7,062 bases of DNA from the NCBI GenBank assembly GCA_030043675.1, contig JASHXG010000257.1:1-7062 (forward strand), written 5' to 3'. Source of the stretch: Vulcanimicrobiota bacterium. GTDB taxonomy: Bacteria > Vulcanimicrobiota > Vulcanimicrobiia > Vulcanimicrobiales > Vulcanimicrobiaceae. Each line of letters opens with the position of its first letter. The stretch's first letter is position 1. The translations under genes and the position numbers were made by a program. Below are positions 1-5,827 of this stretch, one piece after another. The notes beneath the pieces are model-generated. The model was given only the letters and a program-made list of their open reading frames with translations. It was not told where the DNA came from and did no database searches.

Positions 1-292
1 GTCGCAGCGAGTACGCGCCTACGAGCGACAAGTGGTAGTTGGTGATGAACGCATCGACTTCGTAGAGCTCTTCTTCGTCGCCGGGCAGCCAAGAGCGCAC
101 GATCACCTCGCTCCCGAGCATCAGCGGCTCCGATGCGGCGCGACGCGCACTATGCAGGAACGACAGCCAGACCGGCCATTTTTCAACCGCGCAGAGCAGC
201 CGGAATGCTTCCTCCGCAGAGCAGTCGACGTCGAGGCTTGCGCTGTGCGAATTCAGCCCCGGCTGTGAGAAGGCGTCGGTTACGACCGCCAT
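1..292 (-). CDS. SRPBCC / START-like (polyketide cyclase-type) domain protein, N-terminal part only
   Basis: The reading frame opens at an ATG at 292 and runs off the left edge after 97 codons, so the C-terminus is missing. The visible protein begins MAVVTDAF and has the pattern of an SRPBCC (Bet v1/START-like) domain. A first beta strand is followed by a 'CSAEEAFRLLCAVEKWPVWL' segment, the usual helix-turn where such proteins place a hydrophobic-Trp motif. Next come a 'LMLGSEVIVRSWLPG' strand pair, an acidic 'DEEELYEV' strand and a 'LVGAYSLR' strand. Members of this fold bind hydrophobic ligands in a cavity, and many are annotated as polyketide cyclase/dehydrase or lipid transport proteins. 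The ligand cannot be inferred here. There is no signal peptide, so it is probably cytoplasmic. No clear Shine-Dalgarno precedes the ATG, only an A-rich AATAAGAAATTAACT leader. A good promoter and a palindromic operator lie just upstream. The fold assignment is by pattern, not by alignment. Confidence 0.72.
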   Translation of the reverse strand, partial: MAVVTDAFSQPGLNSHSASLDVDCSAEEAFRLLCAVEKWPVWLSFLHSARRAASEPLMLGSEVIVRSWLPGDEEELYEVDAFITNYHLSLVGAYSLR

Positions 293-321
293 AGTTAATT
301 TCTTATTCTACGGCGCGACCT

Positions 322-350
322 ATTGTATCCTCTCCAAAATGTATCCACAA
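322..350 (-). promoter_or_regulatory. sigma70-like promoter for the SRPBCC gene
   Basis: Reading the minus strand, a -35-like TTGTGG (345-350) is followed by exactly 17 bases and then a -10 TACAAT (322-327), which matches five of six bases of the TATAAT consensus. Transcription would start near 315, leaving a leader of about 22 bases before the ATG at 292. The surrounding bases are AT-richer than the flanking genes, as expected for a promoter. The -35 box lies wholly inside the 18-bp palindrome at 344-361, so a bound regulator would block RNA polymerase. The assignment comes from the sequence pattern only. Confidence 0.6.
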
Positions 351-361
351 CATGTTGTGGA
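344..361. promoter_or_regulatory. 18-bp perfect palindrome, probable operator
   Basis: The sequence TCCACAACATGTTGTGGA reads identically on both strands over 18 bases, with no spacer and no mismatch. It lies between the amidohydrolase stop codon (365-367) and the SRPBCC start, and covers the -35 box of the predicted SRPBCC promoter. That geometry is typical of a repressor operator for a dimeric helix-turn-helix regulator. No regulator gene is in the window. It could also fold as a 7-bp stem with a CATG loop downstream of the amidohydrolase, but no run of T follows on either strand, so an intrinsic terminator is less likely. I cannot assign it to a known regulator family. Confidence 0.6.
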
Positions 362-364
362 CGG

Positions 365-1537
365 TTATAAACCGATTTCACCGTTCCCCACGCCCGTCGC
401 AAAGAGCACGAGCGTTTCGACGCCGACGCGTAACGCGGCTTCATCGATGCGAAAGTGCGCGCTGTGTCCGGGGTGGATCGCTCCAGCCGCTTCGCTGCGC
501 ACGCCCAAGCGTGCGTGTACGCCGGGAACGCGCTGCGCGAAATAGGCGAAATCTTCGCCCCCCATGGTTGGGGCCGGCCTTGCGACGGCCATTCGGCTGT
601 GCTCGCGGAGATACTCCGCAAAGCGTTCCGCGAGTTGCGGATCGTTAACGACCGGCGGGTAGCCGTGCACGATTTGAAGTTCGGTCTGCACGTTATACGC
701 GCTTGCTATACCGTCGACGATGCGCCGCAGCCGGCGCTCGATTGCGTCGCGAACCTTCAGGTCGTGGGCGCGCAGCGTACCGCTCAGATCGACCTCGTCG
801 GCGATAACGTTGTTGCGGTACCCGCCGCGAATCGTCCCAACGGTCACCACCACGCTTTCGAGCGGATCGGTTTCGCGCGCCGCGATGTTCTGCAGAGCGA
901 GTACGATCGCGGCCGAAGCCGGGATCGCATCTACGGCCGTATGCGGATAGGCGCCGTGCCCACCCTTTCCGCGCACCGTCAGGTAGAACTCGTCGGTCGA
1001 GGCGTTGACGGGACCGGGCGTGATCCCGACGGTTCCGACGTCGAGTCGAGGATCGACGTGCAGCATGGCGATCGCTTCGACTTTGGGCGTGTCGAGCACG
1101 CCTTCATCGATCATCGGTTGCGCGCCGCCTGGTCCTTCTTCGGCCGGTTGAAAGATCAAGACTACAGTGCCGGCGAGCTGCGGACGCATCGCCGCCAGCA
1201 GGCGCGCCGCACCGAGCAGCATCGCCGTATGCGCGTCGTGTCCGCAGGCGTGCATCTTGCCCGCGATCTCAGAGGCGAACGGCAGGCCGGTGCGCTCACC
1301 GATCGGCAAGGCGTCCATGTCGGCTCGCAAGGCGCAGACGTGGCCAGGCTGCTCGCCGCGTATGACGCCGGCGACACCGGTTCGGGCGAGGCGGCGATGT
1401 TCGATCTGCAGCTCGTCCAGCTCGCGTTCGACGATGGCAGCCGTCTCGTGCTCCTCAAAGCCGAGCTCGGGGCGGCGGTGAATCGCGCGCCGCAGCTCGA
1501 TCACCCGTGCAGCCAATGCTTCGTCTACTTCGACCAT
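365..1537 (-). CDS. M20-family metallo-amidohydrolase (N-acyl-L-amino acid / hippurate hydrolase type)
   Basis: A complete 390-aa protein, the normal length for the M20D amidohydrolase group (hippurate hydrolase, N-acyl-amino-acid hydrolase, plant ILR1-like enzymes). These enzymes hydrolyse the amide bond of N-acylated amino acids with two metal ions. The diagnostic motifs are present in order: RADMDALP (71-78), HACGHDAHT (96-104), QPAEEGPGG (130-138), MLHVD (158-162), GKGGHGAYPH (190-199, in the dimerisation domain), MGGEDFAYF (325-333) and HSAHF (358-362). By family precedent the metal ligands are Cys98, His100, Glu134, His160 and His358, with Glu133 as the general base. All are intact, so the enzyme should be active. 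There is no signal peptide, so it is probably cytoplasmic. The ATG at 1537 is chosen because the protein starts at the usual place, about 20 residues before the RRPELGFEE motif. No clear Shine-Dalgarno is seen. The gene diverges from the plus-strand gene at 1600. The acyl group cleaved cannot be told from the sequence. Confidence 0.93.
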   Translation of the reverse strand: MVEVDEALAARVIELRRAIHRRPELGFEEHETAAIVERELDELQIEHRRLARTGVAGVIRGEQPGHVCALRADMDALPIGERTGLPFASEIAGKMHACGHDAHTAMLLGAARLLAAMRPQLAGTVVLIFQPAEEGPGGAQPMIDEGVLDTPKVEAIAMLHVDPRLDVGTVGITPGPVNASTDEFYLTVRGKGGHGAYPHTAVDAIPASAAIVLALQNIAARETDPLESVVVTVGTIRGGYRNNVIADEVDLSGTLRAHDLKVRDAIERRLRRIVDGIASAYNVQTELQIVHGYPPVVNDPQLAERFAEYLREHSRMAVARPAPTMGGEDFAYFAQRVPGVHARLGVRSEAAGAIHPGHSAHFRIDEAALRVGVETLVLFATGVGNGEIGL

Positions 1538-1599
1538 CGTTGCAAGCGAAGTTAACGGACCGGTACTTCTCTTCCCTCCGGCGAAGCGATGGCGCCACG

Positions 1600-2382
1600 A
1601 TGATGATGACCGCCGACCTGGCGTTTGCGATCCTGGTCAACCGCACGACCGCATTCTTCACGAGCAACGCGCCGGTCTATATGACCTACACCGAGCACAC
1701 CCACATCAGCGTGCCGTCGATGGGTCGCTCGGAGAATATCAACCGTTCCGTCGCGGTACGCGTCGCCGACAACTTCGCGGTGATGCAGGATCTGCCGCAG
1801 GGCGCCGTACGGACCGGTCAGGCCTTCCCGGTCGTCGCCTACTTCGATCCGCTGTCGGCGTTTGGGTACCGCTACTTCGCCAATCCCAAGAAGATCGACA
1901 TCACCGTGCAGCAGGGACGACCCTATGTCTTCACGACCCCGGCGCCCGAGCCGAACGTGGACGCCGTCGTTCCCTACAGCAGCTATTGGGCGGCGCGCTA
2001 CGCTCCGGACTCGACCGAGAACGCGTTGCACCTGCTGATCGAGCCCACCGCGCGCATGCGACCCGGACTCTACCCGTCGGAGATCATCGAGGACCCGCAG
2101 AGCCGGCTTCCCTCGCACATCGAGATGCGCGCGACCGGTGGTGACGACGAGACGATTACCTTCGACTATCAGGTCATCCAGGGCTACTGGGTTCTCGTTC
2201 ACGCAACGTTCACCGCGACCCAGCACACCTTTATCGGAAGCTTCAAATCGATTGCCGAGCTGACGTTCAGCGACTTCGCCTTTCCGGCCGAGGCGCCGGA
2301 CCCGCGCTTGGCCGCTACGCCGGCGCCAAGCGCCGTGAGTCCGTCGTCGAGTCCGTTGGAGAGTCCGTCGCCGGCACCCTAA
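1600..2382 (+). CDS. Unrecognised protein with Ser/Pro-rich C-terminal tail
   Basis: I do not recognise this protein. From the ATG at 1600 it has 260 residues. The start is uncertain. Three consecutive ATGs lie at 1600-1608, and in-frame GTG (1507), ATG (1516) and TTG (1540) codons lie upstream, but the first two overlap the start of the divergent amidohydrolase gene. None of these has a convincing Shine-Dalgarno. The N-terminus is an amphipathic or hydrophobic helix (DLAFAILVNRTTAFF). After it comes a region rich in aromatic residues and alternating strands, with the motifs PVYMTYTEHTHIS, FPVVAYFDPLSAFGYRYF and YQVIQGYWVLVHATF. The later part (strands ending in ELTFSDFAF) resembles the beta-sheet pattern of LolA-like or outer-membrane lipoprotein-sorting-like proteins, but this is a weak impression. 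The last 25 residues are low-complexity Ala/Ser/Pro, as in an exported or linker tail. Codon use matches the neighbours, so it looks like a genuine gene. The stop codon overlaps that of the convergent efflux operon. Confidence 0.75.
   Translation: MMMTADLAFAILVNRTTAFFTSNAPVYMTYTEHTHISVPSMGRSENINRSVAVRVADNFAVMQDLPQGAVRTGQAFPVVAYFDPLSAFGYRYFANPKKIDITVQQGRPYVFTTPAPEPNVDAVVPYSSYWAARYAPDSTENALHLLIEPTARMRPGLYPSEIIEDPQSRLPSHIEMRATGGDDETITFDYQVIQGYWVLVHATFTATQHTFIGSFKSIAELTFSDFAFPAEAPDPRLAATPAPSAVSPSSSPLESPSPAP
2337..2368 (+). repeat. In-frame 12-base tandem repeat encoding the Ser/Pro tail
   Basis: The octamer GAGTCCGT occurs three times at exactly 12-base spacing, at 2337, 2349 and 2361, inside the 3' end of the plus-strand gene. 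The period is a multiple of three, so it encodes a four-residue repeat (SPSS, SPLE, SPSP). Tail length could vary between strains by slippage without a frameshift. Confidence 0.7.
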
Positions 2383-2585
2383 TAGTGCAGCGTGGCCGAC
2401 GCGCGCACATAGTCGATGTAGGCGTTGATCGCCCAGCCGAAGGCCAGTCCCAACAGCGCCGCGCCCGAGACCAAGGCGGGAACGACCTTTCTGCCTCGCT
2501 CGGCGACGAGCGGCTTGCCGACGCCGGCGGCCAGCGCGCCGGCGAGAATCAGACCGAAGGCCCAGTAGGCGATGCGCTCGGCCAT
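2379..2585 (-). CDS. Small two-helix membrane protein coupled to the RND pump
   Basis: A 68-aa protein beginning MAERIAYWAF and ending in ATLHY. It has two hydrophobic helices, about residues 7-25 (FGLILAGALAAGVG) and 34-53 (VVPALVSGAALLGLAFGWAI), joined by a short basic loop (VAERGRK), so it should be an inner-membrane hairpin. The start is set by the context: the ATG at 2585 shares its A with the TGA stop of the RND gene (TGATG), a classic translational-coupling arrangement. A longer frame opening at 2687 would run over 100 bases inside the RND gene and add an Arg/Ala-rich stretch, so it is rejected. I do not recognise a family. The position as last gene of an efflux operon suggests a pump-associated subunit, or a protein merely co-expressed with the pump. 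Its TAG stop overlaps the stop of the convergent plus-strand gene. Confidence 0.78.
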   Translation of the reverse strand: MAERIAYWAFGLILAGALAAGVGKPLVAERGRKVVPALVSGAALLGLAFGWAINAYIDYVRASATLHY

Positions 2586-5500
2586 CAGTTCCGAGCCGGG
2601 TGCGGCTCGACGGCCACCGGCTGCTCCGCGGGTTTCTCGTGCACCAACCCGTTGCGCGAGAACCGCTCGTCGCTCGGCGCAAGCCACATATACATGTTCG
2701 GGATCAGCGCCAGCGTGAGGACGAGCGAGCTGAGGACGCCGCCGATGATGACGATGCCGAGGCTGGCGCGCGAGCCCGAGCCTGGGTCGAGCGCAAGCGC
2801 CAGCGGAATGTTACCGGCTACCACCGAGAAGCTGGTCATGATGATCGGCCGGAACCGCGTGTAGGCGCTCTCCTTGATGGCCGCCAGCTTGGTGCGGCCG
2901 CGTTCGCGCAGCGTGTTGGCATAGTCGACGAGCAGAATGCCGTTCTTGGTCGCGATGCCGATCAGCAGAATGGTACCGATCAGCGAGAAGAGGTTGAGGG
3001 TCTTGTGCGTGATGACGAGCGCGCCGAGGGCCCCGATCGCGGCGACCGGCACCGAGAAGATGATGATGAACGGCGACATGTAGCTGTTGTAGAGCGCCAC
3101 CATCAAGAGAAAGACGAGGATGATCGAAAGGATCATCGACGCACCGATGCCGACCAGCGTCTGATGCATAAAGTCCTGCTGCCCGAGCGGCGCCCCAGCC
3201 ACCGTGATGTTGGGTGGAAGACGCAACGACGGCAGCGTCTTGAAGAACTTGTTCTCTACGTTTGCGAGCGACGAGTTTGCCGCCACGTTGGCATCGACGT
3301 GAATGACGTTACGCCGATCGGTGCGCGTAATCAACGGCGCCGTCGGCGTCGATACGAAGCTCGCGATGTCGCCCAAGTGCACGATCGAACCGTCCGTGGC
3401 ACGTAACGGCAAGTCGCGCAGCGTCGCCAGACTCGTCTGGTCCGCTTGGGGATAGATCACCTGAACGTACTCGAGGCCCGCGTTCGTTTCGAACTGGGTG
3501 GCGATGTCGCCCCCGAAGGCGGCGCCGGCTGCCTCGGCCGCTTGTCCGAGATCGACGCCCAGCGCCTGGGCCTTCTCGCGGTCGAACTCGATCGAAATCT
3601 CAGGGCCGAGCAGCGTGCCGCTGCTGTTGACGCTGGTGGCTCCCGGCGTCTTCTCGAGCAAGTCGAGGACCTTCACGGCCTCCGGCGTGGGATCGCCGCC
3701 GGTCAGATCGGAGACCAGGAAATCGATCGGCTGGGCGTTGCCGCCGCTGGTGCTGGTCGAGGGGACGACCGAGTAGACGACGTCGCGCGGCAGATACTGC
3801 TTCGCGAGCTGCTCGTACGCGTGGACCCACCAGGCCGTCGAGTGCTTGCGGTCGTCGATGAGAAAGATGTGGATCTGACCAACGTTGCTCTGCGTGACGA
3901 ACCCGCCGAAGGACGCCGAGTACGCGCCCGCGATCGTGGTCTCATGGTAGATGTCAGCCTGCTGGTCGACGTGCTTCTCGAACGCGAAGACGGCTTTCCT
4001 GACGGTCTCGACCGGCGTGCCGATCGGGTAGGTCAGCTGAATGTAGATCTCGCCGCGATCCGCAGCCGGCACGAACTCTTCGCCGACCACGCCCAGCGGA
4101 ACGAGCGACATTGCCGCTACGAAGGTCCCGGCACAGAACAGGGCGACGATGCCCCCATGCGAGAGCGCCCAAGGCAGCGCCTTGTGCGCATACCATTCGC
4201 GGATGTTGTCGAACGCGTTGCCGAACATGTCGACGATCTTCCACGGCTTCCAGTGCGATCGCAGCGCCCATAATCCCGAGAGCGCCGGGGTCACCGTGAA
4301 CGAGACGAAGAGCGACGTTAGCGTCGAGATGACGACCACGATCGCAAACTCGACCAGGAAGCGACCGACTTGTCCGGCGATGAACGCGATTGGAACGAAG
4401 ACGACGACGTCCACCAGCGTGATCACGACCGCGGCGGCGCCGATCTCCTGACGGCCGTCGACGGCGGCGTCCTCGGGCGTCTGCTTCAGCTCGGTGAAGT
4501 GGCGCTCGATATTCTCCAAGACGACGGTCGAGTCGTCCACCAAGATGCCGATCACCAGCGACATGCCGAGCAGCGAGATGACGTCGATCGTCAAACCCAT
4601 CAGCCGCATCACGGTCAAGGCGATCGCGAGCGAGGTGGGAATCGAAATGCAGACCACGACGGCGCTTCGCCACGAGCGCAGAAAGAAGACCATCGCCAGG
4701 CCGGTCAGGAGGATCGCCTCCATCAGCGTGCGCACGACGATGTCGATCTGCTGCTCCGTGAAGCGCGACTGGACGTTGATGACCTGGAACTGGATGTCCG
4801 GGAACTGCTTCCTGATCTGAGGAAGCGCTTTGAGGACGCCGTTCGAAGCGTCGACCTCGCTGGCATCGGCAGCCTTCTGAACCGAGAAAAAGAGCCCCGG
4901 CCGGCCGCTGATCTGCGCGAACTGCTGGCGCGGCTCGTAGCCCTGGGTGACCGTCGCAACGTCGCCGATCCGGACGACCTCATTGCTCGCCGTCCAAGGA
5001 TTGACGGTCCCCGGTAGCGTCGAGAGCCCGGCGGCATTATTGGCGACCTGGCCGGCCGTCTGCGTCGACGCAGTGGCTTGAACGGCGGGAATAATCGCTA
5101 GATTGGCAATCGTCTGTACGTTTTGGACGTCGCCCCGCACGTCGATCGTCGTCTGCCGATTTGCCTCGTACGCAAAACCGCCCGGCACACGCTGGTTGTC
5201 CGCCTGTACCGTGTTCATGACGTCGCTCATCGTCAGGTTGGCCGCCGCGAGCTTGTTCGGATCGACCTCGATCTCGTACGCGGGCGTAACGACGCCGCCC
5301 ACGTTGGCGAACGAGACCCCGGGCACTTGCTCGACGTCGGGCGCGATGACGTTCTGCGCATACAGCGACAAGTTCGCCAACGAAAGCTTGTTGGAGTAGA
5401 GTGCGAACGTCACGACGATCGTCTCGGTTGGGTCGCGAATGCTGACCGTCGGCGCCTGCATATTCTGCGGCAGCTCACTCTCGGCCGACTGCAAGGCCTT

Positions 5501-5827
5501 CTGCACCAGCGCAAGATCCGTTGCCTCGTCCGAGGTCAAAAGGAAGATGGCGGTGATCGAGGCGTTACCCTGTTGGACGACGGCGTTGGTCGTCTGTAAG
5601 TCCGGCGTTCCCGCCAAAGCCTGCTCGATAGGCTGCACGACGTTGTCGCGCATCTCGGTCACCGACGCGCCGTTGTACTGGGCCTGGATCGTGATCGTCG
5701 GCTGGGTGACGTCCGGGAAATACTCTTTGACGATCGTCACCGTCGAGAGGATACCGGCGAACATCATCAGCGCGACGAGCACGAAAACGAGTGTCGGCCG
5801 CCTGATGAAGAGGCGCGTTATGCTCAC
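2585..5827 (-). CDS. RND-family efflux transporter, AcrB/HAE1-like inner-membrane pump
   Basis: A complete 1080-aa protein, close to the usual length of AcrB-type pumps. Trimers of this family use proton flow to export drugs and other amphiphiles from the periplasm and inner membrane. The N-terminus (MSITRLFIRRPT) is canonical. TM1 is at about 11-31, followed by a large periplasmic loop (32-360), TM2-TM7 (about 361-582), a second large loop (583-889) and TM8-TM12 (about 890-1046). The proton-relay residues are present: Asp431-Asp432 in GILVDDSTVVLEN (TM4), Lys961 in GIATKNGILLVDY (TM10), and Arg991 and Thr998 in RFRPIIMT (TM11). The double Asp fits the HAE1 drug-efflux type better than heavy-metal pumps. 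The start is a GTG at 5827 whose GTGA overlaps the TGA stop of the adaptor gene, so the two are translationally coupled. An Ala/Thr/Gln-rich segment at about residues 248-283 looks like an insertion relative to AcrB. The substrate cannot be predicted. Confidence 0.96.
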   Translation of the reverse strand: MSITRLFIRRPTLVFVLVALMMFAGILSTVTIVKEYFPDVTQPTITIQAQYNGASVTEMRDNVVQPIEQALAGTPDLQTTNAVVQQGNASITAIFLLTSDEATDLALVQKALQSAESELPQNMQAPTVSIRDPTETIVVTFALYSNKLSLANLSLYAQNVIAPDVEQVPGVSFANVGGVVTPAYEIEVDPNKLAAANLTMSDVMNTVQADNQRVPGGFAYEANRQTTIDVRGDVQNVQTIANLAIIPAVQATASTQTAGQVANNAAGLSTLPGTVNPWTASNEVVRIGDVATVTQGYEPRQQFAQISGRPGLFFSVQKAADASEVDASNGVLKALPQIRKQFPDIQFQVINVQSRFTEQQIDIVVRTLMEAILLTGLAMVFFLRSWRSAVVVCISIPTSLAIALTVMRLMGLTIDVISLLGMSLVIGILVDDSTVVLENIERHFTELKQTPEDAAVDGRQEIGAAAVVITLVDVVVFVPIAFIAGQVGRFLVEFAIVVVISTLTSLFVSFTVTPALSGLWALRSHWKPWKIVDMFGNAFDNIREWYAHKALPWALSHGGIVALFCAGTFVAAMSLVPLGVVGEEFVPAADRGEIYIQLTYPIGTPVETVRKAVFAFEKHVDQQADIYHETTIAGAYSASFGGFVTQSNVGQIHIFLIDDRKHSTAWWVHAYEQLAKQYLPRDVVYSVVPSTSTSGGNAQPIDFLVSDLTGGDPTPEAVKVLDLLEKTPGATSVNSSGTLLGPEISIEFDREKAQALGVDLGQAAEAAGAAFGGDIATQFETNAGLEYVQVIYPQADQTSLATLRDLPLRATDGSIVHLGDIASFVSTPTAPLITRTDRRNVIHVDANVAANSSLANVENKFFKTLPSLRLPPNITVAGAPLGQQDFMHQTLVGIGASMILSIILVFLLMVALYNSYMSPFIIIFSVPVAAIGALGALVITHKTLNLFSLIGTILLIGIATKNGILLVDYANTLRERGRTKLAAIKESAYTRFRPIIMTSFSVVAGNIPLALALDPGSGSRASLGIVIIGGVLSSLVLTLALIPNMYMWLAPSDERFSRNGLVHEKPAEQPVAVEPHPARN

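Noticed and set aside
344..364. Palindrome as an intrinsic terminator of the amidohydrolase gene
   Set aside because: It can form a 7-bp stem with a 4-base loop, but no T-run follows on the minus strand (the next bases are ATACATTTTGG), and the stem is not GC-rich. An operator explains it better.
455..1555. Long plus-strand open frame of 366 codons opposite the amidohydrolase
   Set aside because: It lies antisense to a gene with every M20 motif intact. Its translation is Arg/His/Asp-rich with no recognisable domain, as expected for a shadow frame in GC-rich DNA.
1538..1599. Divergent promoters between the amidohydrolase and the plus-strand gene
   Set aside because: A TTGCAA at 1540 and a TACTTC at 1564 on the plus strand, and a TTAACT on the minus strand, were the best boxes found. 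The -10 matches are poor, so no promoter is called, although one must exist nearby.
1552..2682. Minus-strand open frame of 376 codons opposite the unrecognised plus-strand gene
   Set aside because: The translation is strongly Arg/Gly-rich and low in hydrophobic residues, while the plus-strand frame has a balanced composition with clear strand patterns. The minus frame would also overlap the small membrane protein and the RND gene.
2586..2687. N-terminal extension of the small membrane protein to an upstream start at 2687
   Set aside because: The extension lies inside the RND coding region and adds an Arg/Ala/Gly-rich stretch. The ATG at 2585 overlapping the RND stop is the natural start.
2600..5017. 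Several plus-strand open frames of 159-275 codons opposite the RND gene
   Set aside because: They are antisense to a complete and well-conserved transporter and encode Asp/Arg/His-rich shadows without motifs.
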